Positions 22,862 to 32,449 of a stretch of DNA of 39,831 bases are shown here, in pieces. The stretch is from OMOG01 sp041485845 (lineage in GTDB: Bacteria > Acidobacteriota > Terriglobia > Bryobacterales > Bryobacteraceae). Below the pieces are notes generated by a model that was not told the DNA's origin, did no database searches, and worked only from the letters and a program-made list of their open reading frames with translations. How positions within the stretch are numbered: the first letter of the stretch is position 1; each line of letters opens with the position of its first letter. A program made the translations under genes and the position numbers. The stretch lies in the NCBI GenBank assembly GCA_041485845.1, contig JBGPKH010000005.1, forward strand, positions 1 through 39,831. Direction: 5' to 3'.

Positions 22862-25310
22862 AACAGTCTTAAAACCGCTTGCCCGTTCCGGGGCCGAAGC
22901 CGGAGTGTCGCCGCCCGCACGGGCCCCTCTCATCCGCAAGGCCGCGGTCCTGGGAGCCGGGACCATGGGCTCGCGCATCGCCGCACATCTGGCGAACGTC
23001 GGTGTGCCGGTGGTGCTGCTGGATATCCCCGCGCCGGCCGGCCCCCGCAGCGCGATCGCCGCGCAGGCTCTCGAAGCCCTCAAGAAAAGCAAGCCCGCGG
23101 CTTTTTACGACCCGTCGTTTGCCGCGCGCATAAGTGTCGGCAATTTCGACGACGATCTGGCGGCGCTCCGCGACTGCGACTGGGTGATCGAAGCGGTGAC
23201 CGAAAATCTCGCCATCAAGCAGGCGCTCCTCGACAAGATTGCACCGCACTTGAAGGCCGACGCCATCCTGACCACCAACACCTCCGGCCTGCCTGTCGCA
23301 TCCATCGCCGCGAACGTGCCGGAGGCGGTCCGCCGCCGCTGGTTTGGCGTGCATTTCTTCAACCCGCCGCGCTACATGCGGCTCGCCGAGATTATTCCCG
23401 CCCCGGAAACAGATCCCGCGGTGATCGATGCCATCGCGCGTTTCGCCGACCTGCGCCTCGGCAAAGAGGTGGTCTTCGCCCGCGACACCCCGAACTTCAT
23501 CGCCAACCGCATCGGCGTGTTCATCATGCTCGAAGCCGTGCGCCTGATGCAGTCCGAAGACCTCTCCATCGAGGAGGTCGACGCGCTCACCGGAACCGCC
23601 ATCGGCTGGCCGCGCAGCGGGACATTTCGCCTGGCCGACCTGGTGGGGATCGACGTGCTCGTACACGTGGCGCGCAACTTCCCGCGGTCACGTGCCGGCG
23701 CGGAAGAGCAGATGGCGATTCCGGCATTCGTGCAGACGATGATCGAGAGGCGCTGGCTCGGCGACAAGACGAAACAGGGCTTCTACAAGAAGGAGCGGGA
23801 CAGCGAAGGCCAGGAAGTGCGGCTCGCGCTCGACTGGAAGACGCTCGAATACCAGCCGGCTGCGCGCGTCAAGTTTCCTACGCTCGAAATGGCGAAGAAC
23901 GCGGAGCGGTTGCCCGAGCGGCTCGCGCAATTGCTCAGCGGCGATGTCCGCAAGGACAAGGCCGCCCGCTTCCACTGGCGCTTGTTGAGCGGCCTGTGGA
24001 ACTACGCCGCCGATTGCCTTCCCGAGATCGCCGGCGAACCCGCCAGTGTGGATCGTGCCATGCGCTCGGGCTTCAACTGGGAGATGGGCCCCTTCGAGCT
24101 CTGGGATGCGGCGGGCGTGCGCGGGACCGTGGATCGCATGAGGGCCGCCGGCGAACCGGTGAGCGCATCGGTCGAAAAACTGCTGTCCGCCGGCGGCGCC
24201 GCATGGTACCGCGACCACGGCCGCGAATGCTTCAACCTGGCCGCCGGGACTTTCGAGCCCCTCGTGAAGGCCGAGGGCATCGCACGCGTGGCCGACTTCA
24301 AAGCGTCGCACGGCGTGGTGCGCAAGAACCCCGGCGCCTCGCTGGTCGATCTCGGCGATGGCGTCGCCTGCCTGGAGTTCCACTCGACGAAGAACGCCAT
24401 TGGGGAAGATATCGTTCGCCTGGTGACCGGCACGCTGCGCCCCGATAGCGACGCCGTGCGCAACTTCTCCGCCTTCGTGATCTCGGGCGATACCGGCAAC
24501 TTCTCCGTCGGTGCGAACCTGATGCAACTGCTGCTGAGCAGCCAGGAGGGCGAATGGGACGACGTGGATCTCGCCATCCAAGCCTTTCAGAAGATGACCG
24601 CGGCCATCAAGTTCTGCCCGCGGCCGGTCGTGACCGCGCCCTTCGGCTTCTGCTTCGGCGGCGGCGCGGAGATCGCCATGCATTCCGCGCGCCGGCAGGC
24701 GCATGCCGAGCTCTACATGGGGCTGGTCGAGACCGGTGTCGGCCTCTTGCCCGGTGGCGGCGGCTGCAAGGAGATGACCCTGCACGCCATCGACGCCGCA
24801 GCGTCCGTGCGCGAGGGCGGGCGCAGCGAATCCGTCGAGTTGTTGGAAGCCCTGCGGCGCAACTTCGAAACCGTCGCCATGGCCAAGGTTTCGACGTCGG
24901 CCGCGGAGGCCCGCCGGTTGGGCTTCCTGTCGCCGAGCGATTGCGTGACCATGAACCGCGAGAGGCTTCTCATCGATGCCAAGGATGTCGCGCGCGAAAT
25001 CGCCCACGCCGGCTACGCCGCGCCCATCCCGCGGACGGACGTTCCGGCGCCGGGCCAGAACCTGCTCGCTACGCTGAAGCTGGGCGTTCACATGATGCGC
25101 GAAGGCGACTACATCAGCGGCCACGATGTGAAGGTGGCGAACTGGGTCGCGTACGTGCTCTGCGGCGGCAATGTTACGCCGGGCTCCGCGGTCAGCGAAC
25201 AGTATCTGCTGGATTTGGAGCGGGAGGCTTTCCTGTCGCTCTGCGGAGAGAAGAAAACTCAGGAGCGGATTGCCTTCACGCTGAAGAGCGGGAAGCCGCT
25301 GCGGAATTAA
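22851..25310 (+). CDS. fadB: Fused 3-hydroxyacyl-CoA dehydrogenase / enoyl-CoA hydratase
   Basis: The 819-residue protein has the dehydrogenase first and the hydratase last, the reverse of E. coli FadB. The NAD-binding domain starts AAVLGAGTMGSRIAAHLA (31-48), with HFFNPP at 168-173 as the dehydrogenase signature and a second 3HCDH domain to about 440. The crotonase domain lies at about 500-720, with the oxyanion-type GNFSVGANL and FGFCFGGGAEIAMHSARR, then MGLVETGVGLLPGGGG carrying the hydratase Glu. It catalyses hydration and oxidation in beta-oxidation. GGAG lies 6 bases before the ATG, which overlaps tetR. A large inverted repeat follows the stop. The symbol is by function; the domain order is that of the FadN/bacterial trifunctional-like group. 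Confidence 0.93.
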   Translation: MTAETVLKPLARSGAEAGVSPPARAPLIRKAAVLGAGTMGSRIAAHLANVGVPVVLLDIPAPAGPRSAIAAQALEALKKSKPAAFYDPSFAARISVGNFDDDLAALRDCDWVIEAVTENLAIKQALLDKIAPHLKADAILTTNTSGLPVASIAANVPEAVRRRWFGVHFFNPPRYMRLAEIIPAPETDPAVIDAIARFADLRLGKEVVFARDTPNFIANRIGVFIMLEAVRLMQSEDLSIEEVDALTGTAIGWPRSGTFRLADLVGIDVLVHVARNFPRSRAGAEEQMAIPAFVQTMIERRWLGDKTKQGFYKKERDSEGQEVRLALDWKTLEYQPAARVKFPTLEMAKNAERLPERLAQLLSGDVRKDKAARFHWRLLSGLWNYAADCLPEIAGEPASVDRAMRSGFNWEMGPFELWDAAGVRGTVDRMRAAGEPVSASVEKLLSAGGAAWYRDHGRECFNLAAGTFEPLVKAEGIARVADFKASHGVVRKNPGASLVDLGDGVACLEFHSTKNAIGEDIVRLVTGTLRPDSDAVRNFSAFVISGDTGNFSVGANLMQLLLSSQEGEWDDVDLAIQAFQKMTAAIKFCPRPVVTAPFGFCFGGGAEIAMHSARRQAHAELYMGLVETGVGLLPGGGGCKEMTLHAIDAAASVREGGRSESVELLEALRRNFETVAMAKVSTSAAEARRLGFLSPSDCVTMNRERLLIDAKDVAREIAHAGYAAPIPRTDVPAPGQNLLATLKLGVHMMREGDYISGHDVKVANWVAYVLCGGNVTPGSAVSEQYLLDLEREAFLSLCGEKKTQERIAFTLKSGKPLRN

Positions 25311-25316
25311 GAAGAG

Positions 25317-25410
25317 TTTTGGCCACGAATGAACACGAATGAACACGAATAAGAAAGCAAATCACTCATTGGTCTTATTCGTGTTCATTCGTGTTCATTC
25401 GTGGCCAAAA
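25317..25410. repeat. Perfect 37-bp inverted repeat, interspersed hairpin family
   Basis: Left arm 25317-25353 and right arm 25374-25410 are exact reverse complements around a 20-nt loop. Each arm contains three 10-bp units of the type ACGAATGAAC. The stem starts TTTTGGCC and ends GGCCAAAA. It lies between the stop of the dehydrogenase gene and the thiolase start, on the path of the presumed operon. It resembles the copies at 1077 and 1271, whose loops also start AAGAAAGC. Confidence 0.93.
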
Positions 25411-25465
25411 TCTGTTTTTCTTCACTGCCTCGAAAAGAGAGTAATCGCGCGTAAGGAGAACCACC

Positions 25466-26647
<1,182 letters not shown>

Positions 26648-26658
26648 AGGTGAACACA

Positions 26659-28458
26659 ATGGCGACGGCCAAAACACAAGCAACGGCGATGCGCGTAAAA
26701 GGCGGCAGCTTTCTCACCGAAGAACGCCAACCGCAAGACATCTTCACCGTGGAGGACTTCTCCGACGAACACCGGCAGATCGCCAAGACCGCCGTCGAGT
26801 TCACCACCAACGAAGTCCTGCCCATGGCCGCGGAGATCGAGGCCAAGAATTTCGACGTGACCAGGAGCCTGCTGCGCAAGGCGGGCGATCTCGGCCTGAT
26901 GGCGGTGGACGTTCCCGAGGCCTACGGCGGCCTCGAAATGGACAAGGTCACTTCCGCCATCGTCGCCGAGTCGATCAGCAAGCTGGGCAGCTTCTCGGTG
27001 GCGTTCAGTGCGCACGTGGGCATCGGCACCCTGCCCATCGTATGGTACGGCACCGGCGCGCAGAAGCAGCGGTACCTGCCCAAGCTCGCGACCGGCGAGT
27101 GGATCGGCGCCTACGCGCTGTCGGAGTCCTCCTCGGCTTCCGATGCCATGAACTGCCGCACGCGCGCCGTGCTGTCCGCCGATGGCCGGCACTACGTGCT
27201 GAACGGCGAGAAAATGTGGATCTCCAACAGCGGTTTCGCCGACCTCTTCACCGTCTTCGCCAAGGTGGACGGCGAAAAATTCTCCGCCTTCCTCATCGAG
27301 CGCAACACCCCGGGCTTCTCCGTCGGACCCGAAGAGCACAAGCTCGGCATCCGCGGATCCTCCACCTGCCCGCTGATCCTCGCCGATTGCCAGGTGCCGG
27401 TGGAGAACCTGTTGGGCGAGGTCGGCAAGGGGCACCACATCGCCTTCAACATCCTGAACATCGGCCGCTTCAAACTGGGCGCGGCCTGCGTCGGCGGAGC
27501 GCGCAACGGTTTGCAGGACGCCATTCAGTACGCCAAGGAACGCAAAGCATTCGGCAAGACCATTTCCGAATTCGGCCTCATTCAGGAGAAGCTCGCCGAG
27601 AGCGCGGCGGGAATTTACGTCGGCGAATCGCTGGTGTACCGCACCATCGGGATGATCGACGCGGCGCTGGCCGATGTGGACACCAGCGCGCCGGGAGCTT
27701 CGCGCGAGATCCAGAAGCGCATCGAAGAGTACGCCGTCGAGTGCTCCATCCTGAAGGTGTGGGGATCGGAGATGCTGGACATGGTGGTGGACCATGTCGT
27801 CCAGATCTTCGCCGGATACGGCTACGTGGAGGAGTACCCCGCCGAGCGCGCGTACCGCGATTCGCGCATCAACCGCATCTTCGAAGGCACCAACGAGATC
27901 AACCGCCTGATCATCACCGGATGGCTGATGAAGCGCGCGGTGGCCGGCCAGTTGCCGCTGCTCGCCGCCATTAAGCAACTCATGGACGAAGTCATGTCCG
28001 GCCCCACCACGGGCGAAGATCACGAAGGCCCGCTCGCCGCCGGGCACAAGCTGCTGGCCAATGCCAAGAAGCTCTCGCTGTTCGCAGCCGGCGCGGCCTC
28101 GCAGAAGTACATGCAGGCCCTCGCCGACCAGCAGGAAGTCATGGGTGCGCTGGCCGACTGCATCATCGAGGTCTACGCCATGGAGTCCGCCATTCTGCGC
28201 GCCGAAAAACTGCGGGCCAACCGCGGCGAAGCGGGCGCAAAACAGGCGGTCGCGCTGACGCAGTACTACACCGCGAAGGCCGCTCAGAGCGTGGAGTCGT
28301 CGGCCCGCAAGGTAATCGCGACCGTGGCCGAAGGCGACATGCTGCGCACCCAGATGGCGATTCTGCGGAGGCTCTCCAAGTACGAACCCGCGGACACCAT
28401 AAGCCTCGGCCGCCAGATCGCCCGTCACGTTCTGGCAGCGGGAAGATATTGCTTGTAG
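26659..28458 (+). CDS. fadE: Acyl-CoA dehydrogenase, VLCAD-like
   Basis: The 599-residue protein has the three acyl-CoA dehydrogenase domains over residues 35-430. YALSESSSASDA is the FAD/substrate segment, and WISNSGFADLFTVFAK the middle beta domain. IFEGTNEINRLI has the catalytic-type Glu at 409. The C-terminal 180 residues form an extra helical domain, as in VLCAD and the FadE-like enzymes of Acidobacteriota and Firmicutes. It would do the first oxidation step of beta-oxidation, passing electrons to an ETF encoded elsewhere. A GAGGTG site lies 6 bases before the ATG. It is the last gene of the operon. Confidence 0.95.
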   Translation: MATAKTQATAMRVKGGSFLTEERQPQDIFTVEDFSDEHRQIAKTAVEFTTNEVLPMAAEIEAKNFDVTRSLLRKAGDLGLMAVDVPEAYGGLEMDKVTSAIVAESISKLGSFSVAFSAHVGIGTLPIVWYGTGAQKQRYLPKLATGEWIGAYALSESSSASDAMNCRTRAVLSADGRHYVLNGEKMWISNSGFADLFTVFAKVDGEKFSAFLIERNTPGFSVGPEEHKLGIRGSSTCPLILADCQVPVENLLGEVGKGHHIAFNILNIGRFKLGAACVGGARNGLQDAIQYAKERKAFGKTISEFGLIQEKLAESAAGIYVGESLVYRTIGMIDAALADVDTSAPGASREIQKRIEEYAVECSILKVWGSEMLDMVVDHVVQIFAGYGYVEEYPAERAYRDSRINRIFEGTNEINRLIITGWLMKRAVAGQLPLLAAIKQLMDEVMSGPTTGEDHEGPLAAGHKLLANAKKLSLFAAGAASQKYMQALADQQEVMGALADCIIEVYAMESAILRAEKLRANRGEAGAKQAVALTQYYTAKAAQSVESSARKVIATVAEGDMLRTQMAILRRLSKYEPADTISLGRQIARHVLAAGRYCL

Positions 28459-28507
28459 CATAGGCATTTTTGGAGTTGTGACTCATGGAGCGCGATCCCG
28501 GCCAGCC

Positions 28508-28963
28508 CGTCATCGGCTTACACGGCCTATTCCACGCGATCCAGGATCGCCTCGATCTCGTGCGTCCCTGCCGAAGTGTCGAGCATCGTCATCGGAACCT
28601 CTCCACCCAACGCGCGATTTGCAGTCATGAGCCAATGAGCTGCCTTCTTCTCGTCTCCCAGCACATCGATTGCCCGCGCCATGACGCTGGTGGTTCGAAA
28701 CACGACGTCGGATTGCTCGGGAGTCAACCGGCCAAGCGGTTGCATCGCATGGATTACCGCGCCGATCGGCCAGAGTGTGGGTTCGATGGGGGTGGATAGG
28801 GCCGCCCACGCGACCTGCTCCGATTCGAGGATCGATTCTGCCAGTCGAATTGCCGACTCCGCCGGCAGGCCTTCGCGCGTCGCAGTGTCAGGTCGAGATT
28901 TGACCTGACAGCCTTCCCGAGAACTCGCTCTCCGCCCAAGAGATCGGCAACCTGTGTGGCCAT
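28508..28963 (-). pseudogene. Frameshifted Xre/MbcA/ParS-type antitoxin (DUF2384)
   Basis: Two minus-strand frames join into one antitoxin-like protein of about 150 codons. The first part is MATQVADLLGGERVLGKAVR from the ATG at 28963. After one missing base at about 28875 the sequence continues in another frame as GLPAESAIRLAESILESEQV, and ends in the toxin-binding signature NRALGGEVPMTMLDTSAGTH. The last residues, normally E-Y-G-V-Y-A, are disrupted by a stop (GAA TAG GCC GTG TAA). A 9-bp inverted repeat at 28886-28910 falls in the N-terminal part. No RES-domain or other toxin gene follows, so the toxin is lost. A 72-residue remnant from the ATG at 28745 could still be made. Confidence 0.75.
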
Positions 28964-28993
28964 ACCCTATTATTGCCCAACCGCCCTGCGAAC

Positions 28994-29416
28994 CTACCCC
29001 GCCCGCTCCGGCGCATCCCGGGCGTCGCGATAGACCTCCTCGCGAATGATCCGCTCGGTAGCCTCATTCATATACTCGTCGAGCGCCTTCGTCAGTTCCA
29101 GGTATTCCGGCCACAACGTCTTGTCCACAAACGACCGCGGCGCCCGCACCACGACCGTCGTGAGGCGCTGCCGCTTATAGCGGTAGGGGTTCAGGCCGTA
29201 CCGCCGGCACAGTGCCGCAAACAGGCGCCGGTGCCAGTGGTCCCTCATCGAAAACTGCATCTCCACCGCCGGCTCCGTGTGGACCATGGCGGTGAGCGCT
29301 TTCTTGACCCGTTCGATGGCGGCGGCCGCCGCGCTTCGCTCTCCTACGGTGGTGGCGCCTTCGAAAAGGGCGGTGATCTTGCGCAGCTTCTCGCGCAGTT
29401 CCTGTTCGCTGATCAT
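28994..29416 (-). CDS. Small DUF2786-like hypothetical protein, 140 aa
   Basis: The N-terminal 45 residues (SEQELREKLRKITALFEG, then ATTVGERSAAAAAIERVKKAL) resemble the helical DUF2786 motif, which in other proteins begins 'KI-x-K-L-L-x-L-A' and includes a conserved Ala/Glu-rich helix. The middle, SMRDHWHRRLFAALCRRYGL, looks like the second, unnamed part of this family. The C-terminus is helical and acidic-basic. It may bind nucleic acid, but no function is established. The start is the ATG at 29416; no neighbour suggests a role. Confidence 0.65.
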   Translation of the reverse strand: MISEQELREKLRKITALFEGATTVGERSAAAAAIERVKKALTAMVHTEPAVEMQFSMRDHWHRRLFAALCRRYGLNPYRYKRQRLTTVVVRAPRSFVDKTLWPEYLELTKALDEYMNEATERIIREEVYRDARDAPERAG

Positions 29417-29689
29417 CGGGATTCTAATAGTGTATAGCCCGATGCCCTGCTTGCGCCGCGCGAGAAGTATGTCCGCAAGATGGAAACGTTGGCGCTGCCC
29501 GCCGGCCAGTTTGTGCGGGTTCGCTCCGTTGGGGGCGATGGTCTCGATCTTCCGGCCGCGGACGAGCTTCGGACTGAGGGCGGAATCGGAATCGGCCGGG
29601 ACGAGGGCCTTTCGAGCGGACGGCCTTCATCGCCGGCGCCAGCCTGGACAAATGGACAAGCTCATCCGCCTGCTCCAGGCGAGGTATGG

Positions 29690-29914
29690 GGGTCGCGTGC
29701 AGGCGCAGGAGGTGTTGAGCCAGTCGAGTCTCTATTCGGCCAGCGATCCGCGGCTGCATTTCGGGCGGGGTTCGGTGACCAGCGCGGATCTGGAGATTCG
29801 CTGGCCGAACGAAATCGGGAGATGGTGGGGAAGGTGGGCTGCGACCAGCTTGTCGTGATTCAAGAGGGAAAGGGAATCGTGCGGACGGAGAGGTTTCCGA
29901 GGTCTGTGGAGTAA
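29690..29914 (+). pseudogene. ASPIC/UnbV domain tail remnant, copy 1
   Basis: The residues GRVQAQEVLSQSSLYSASDP and RLHFGRGSVTSADLEIRWPN match the ASPIC/UnbV domain that ends CRTAC1-like VCBS-repeat proteins. A single missing G at about 29811 shifts the frame, and the domain continues as REMVGKVGCDQLVVIQEGKG to a TAA at 29914. The large N-terminal VCBS part is absent; bases 29417-29690 hold nothing I recognise. The downstream copy at 31531 retains the base missing here. Confidence 0.7.
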
Positions 29915-30081
29915 CTCGGTACTATCGAGGGAATTTTGGCTCGCTCTCCCCCTTGCTTTTCGGAATTGTTTATCTTATAAGTCGGAGTGACAGTTCAGCG
30001 CGGTTTCTCGTGCTCAGTGTCACAGTCCCCCCCGTGTGACGACGGCCGCGCTTGCCACTAACTCGCATTACGGAGGTTCTT

Positions 30082-31149
30082 ATGATTCGAAAGCTGACCG
30101 TCTTTCTTTGCCTCGTGCTCGCCGTAACCGCCTGGGGCTTTGCCGCAGGACCGGCGCCTGTCAAAATCATGACCCAGAACATGGATGCCGGCACGGACCT
30201 GACTTTCGCCATCGGCGAACTCCTGGGAGTATTCCCCACCGGTGTCGGCGTCGAACTTACGTATCAGGAGATCCTGGCCGCGGACATCCCTCAGCGCGCG
30301 GCCTTGCTTGCCACCAGTGTGGCGGCTAAGAAACCTGACCTCCTCGCACTGCAGGAGGCCACTCTGTGGCGCACTGGCGCGTCGGTCGACACCGCGACCA
30401 CGGTCCTGGTCGATCAACTCCAACTGCTGCTCTCCAGCCTCGCCGCCAATGGCGTCCCCTACGACGTCGTGGCCGTGAATTCTCTCACGGATATCGCCTT
30501 GCCCAAAGCCTCGGGGGGCGCTCTCCGCATCACCGACCGCGACGTGCTCCTGATCCGGGCCGACCTGCGCCCGCCCGCCTTCCATCTTTCCGACGTCCAT
30601 GCCAGCACCTTCGATGCGGTATACTCGATCGGCGAACTGCAGGCGCCCTCGGGCTGGGTGTCCGCCATCGTGCACACCGGCAACCGCCATTTCCGCCTGG
30701 TCAACACCCACCTGCAGAGCCCCGTCCCAGGCGACCCGACTGCCACCGCCGTCCAGACGGCGCAGGCTAACCAGTTGATCCACGAGTTGCGCAACGGCAC
30801 TGTGCCGGTGGTGATCGCCGGGGACTTCAACTCGGATGCGATCCTGGGCGCTGCGGGGCCTGGCCCCGACAACACCGCCACCGCAGCCCTGATTCAGACA
30901 GCCGGCTACGTGGACACCTGGACCAGCGCCGGCAGCGGGCCCGGACCAACCTGGCCCTTGTACCTGGAAGACCAGTTTCCGCCGCCCTTCTTCGCGCCCT
31001 CGCTCCCCTTCGAGCGCATCGACCTGATCTTCTCGCAGGGGCTGAGCGTTATCGGTGTGGAACACATCCTGGCGCCTGGTCCCGTCGCGAATCAATGGCC
31101 CTACTTCGCCTCCGACCACGCCGGTGTGCTCGCCGTCTTCCAGTTCTGA
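30082..31149 (+). CDS. Secreted endonuclease/exonuclease/phosphatase (EEP) family protein
   Basis: The 355-residue protein has a signal peptide at 1-22 (IRKLTVFLCLVLAVTAWGFAA). It carries the EEP superfamily motifs in order: MTQNMD (30-35), LLALQEA (88-94) with the metal-binding Glu, LVNTHLQSP, then AGDFNSD at about 246-252. FERIDLIFS follows and SDHAGV (344-349) holds the catalytic His. It is likely a secreted metal-dependent nuclease, phosphatase or sphingomyelinase-like enzyme; the substrate cannot be told. CGGAGG lies upstream of the ATG. It stands between two UnbV remnants and is intact. Confidence 0.87.
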   Translation: MIRKLTVFLCLVLAVTAWGFAAGPAPVKIMTQNMDAGTDLTFAIGELLGVFPTGVGVELTYQEILAADIPQRAALLATSVAAKKPDLLALQEATLWRTGASVDTATTVLVDQLQLLLSSLAANGVPYDVVAVNSLTDIALPKASGGALRITDRDVLLIRADLRPPAFHLSDVHASTFDAVYSIGELQAPSGWVSAIVHTGNRHFRLVNTHLQSPVPGDPTATAVQTAQANQLIHELRNGTVPVVIAGDFNSDAILGAAGPGPDNTATAALIQTAGYVDTWTSAGSGPGPTWPLYLEDQFPPPFFAPSLPFERIDLIFSQGLSVIGVEHILAPGPVANQWPYFASDHAGVLAVFQF

Positions 31150-31220
31150 GCGGCGGCGCGCCCCGCTGCAAGCGCACCCGGGAAGGGTTGGCAATGTTTG
31201 CCAGGGCAACGGCGGAGATT

Positions 31221-31313
31221 CTCCAGGCTCAAGTCCCAGTCCTCGTGGGCGACCGAGAGCGACATCACGTCCAGGTAGTTGGTCTCGTCGCGCGGATCGA
31301 TGCGGGTGGCGAG
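31221..31313 (-). pseudogene. TPR-protein scrap
   Basis: On the minus strand the sequence LATRIDPRDETNYLDVMSLS then VAHEDWDLSLE matches the closing part of a TPR unit of the large TPR proteins common in Acidobacteriota. The homology does not continue on either side: the frame changes upstream, and downstream it runs into the end of the EEP gene. It is a short remnant. Confidence 0.45.
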
Positions 31314-31530
31314 CGCGCAAGGCATCGTAAGCGGCCCTCATCGGCGCGGCTACGCTGGGCTGCACGATCCCGGCGCGCCGGGCGATGCGGGTCGATCCGG
31401 CGATCGCCCTGCGCCACCAGTAGGGCGGGTTGACGCGCGGCAATGCTGCGCTGGAAGCCGTGAGCCGGACGCACCGCGAGTTTGCGAAGCTGCTTACGCT
31501 GCCTTTGGGCGCTTTGCGCGGCCAGGGCCT

Positions 31531-31638
31531 CGCTGGCCGAACGGAAATCGGGAGATGCTGCTCAAGGTGGCGTGCGACCAACTTGTGGTCGTCCGCGAGG
31601 GCGCCGGGATTGTGCGGCGGGAGAAGTTCCGCAAGTAA
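31531..31638 (+). pseudogene. ASPIC/UnbV domain tail remnant, copy 2
   Basis: RWPNGNREMLLKVACDQLVV followed by VREGAGIVRREKFRK is the terminal segment of an ASPIC/UnbV domain, in frame to a TAA at 31638. It is clearly homologous to 29798-29905, but upstream of RWPNG the similarity stops. Confidence 0.65.
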
Positions 31639-31644
31639 AACGTG

Positions 31645-32427
31645 TCACTGCGCGCGCAGAGCTTGGATCTCACGGACGATGAAATCGATCTGGGCGCGCA
31701 CGATCTTTTCTCCCTTCTCGCGGGTCGCCAGCGTCGCGTCGCCGAAGATGCCGCTCGGCGAAAAGTTCGCGGCCTTCGGATCGCGCCACTGTAAAGGGCT
31801 GCCGCTGGGAAAGTCCCTTTGCGCTTTGCTCATGTCCACGGATTCAGGCGCGATGTACAGCATCATCGAGGTCTCGAGCTCGTCCGCGTGGGTGCCCTTC
31901 GGCTCCTGCTTCACCTGCTTTTCCACCTCGGCGGACGCGTTCAGGATGTCCGTGAAGCGCATCGCGATCCCCTCGCGCGCCAGTTGCTCCGCCGCCGGAG
32001 TGAGCGCGCGAATCGTCGACACGCCGGTGTTGAGAATGTAAAACTTGCGCGGCCCGAAATGCGCCAGCCCGCGGCAGATGTCGACGATCAGGTCCCGGGC
32101 CGTCTCCAGGCGTAAGGACGTGGCCCCCGCGTACTCGACGAAGGCCGGATAGAAATGGTAGTTGACCGTGGGCGCCACCACCACCGCGGTCCGTGCCATC
32201 ACTTCCTTGGTCAGGTATTCAGCCATGAGGAAATCATTGCTCAGTTTCAGGTGCGGTCCATGCTCTTTGGACGCCGCCCCCAGTGGAATCATCACGATGG
32301 TCTGCGGGGTCAGGACGTCCGCCGCCTCTTTCCAGGACAGGCTTTCGAGACGCACGCTGCGATTCTGGGCGGCCAGTGGAATCGCCATTGCCGCGAGGAA
32401 TGCCGGGAGTCGAACGCCAAACAGCAT
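31645..32427 (-). CDS. Secreted creatininase-family protein (divergent subfamily)
   Basis: The 260-residue protein starts with a signal peptide (MLFGVRLPAFLAAMAIPLAAQ). The creatininase fold is shown by PLGAASKEHGPHLKLSND at 48-65, with E55, H56 and D65 at metal-site positions, and GTHADELETSMML at 178-190. The usual N-G-H-G-G-N is replaced by NTGVST at 133-138. GIFGDATLATREKG is the conserved C-terminal segment. The family includes creatinine amidohydrolase and related amidases; the reaction here is unknown. I chose the ATG at 32427, because it gives the signal peptide and lies just behind a minus-10-like AGTATACT shared with the divergent kinase gene. Confidence 0.87.
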   Translation of the reverse strand: MLFGVRLPAFLAAMAIPLAAQNRSVRLESLSWKEAADVLTPQTIVMIPLGAASKEHGPHLKLSNDFLMAEYLTKEVMARTAVVVAPTVNYHFYPAFVEYAGATSLRLETARDLIVDICRGLAHFGPRKFYILNTGVSTIRALTPAAEQLAREGIAMRFTDILNASAEVEKQVKQEPKGTHADELETSMMLYIAPESVDMSKAQRDFPSGSPLQWRDPKAANFSPSGIFGDATLATREKGEKIVRAQIDFIVREIQALRAQ

Positions 32428-32433
32428 GCCGAT

Positions 32434-32441
32434 AGTATACT
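32434..32441. promoter_or_regulatory. Symmetric minus-10-like site between divergent genes
   Basis: AGTATACT is its own reverse complement and gives TATACT on both strands. The minus-strand ATG (32427) and the plus-strand GTG (32450) lie 6-9 bp from its edges, so transcripts in both directions would be nearly leaderless. No convincing minus-35 boxes were seen. Confidence 0.5.
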
Positions 32442-32449
32442 GGCTCCCA

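Noticed and set aside
25321..25410. CRISPR-like short periodic repeats
   Set aside because: The 10-bp units are contiguous with no unique spacers and form one inverted repeat. No cas gene is present.
28886..28910. Regulatory hairpin TGTCAGGTC...GACCTGACA
   Set aside because: It falls within the coding remnant of the antitoxin, where the residues match the family, so the symmetry may be chance.
28458..28994. A complete RES-Xre type toxin-antitoxin pair
   Set aside because: Only the antitoxin-like part is present and it is frameshifted. The space downstream holds no toxin-sized frame before the acyl-CoA dehydrogenase stop.
29811..29812. Programmed frameshift in the UnbV tail
   Set aside because: There is no slippery heptamer, and the upstream part of the gene is missing, so plain decay is simpler.
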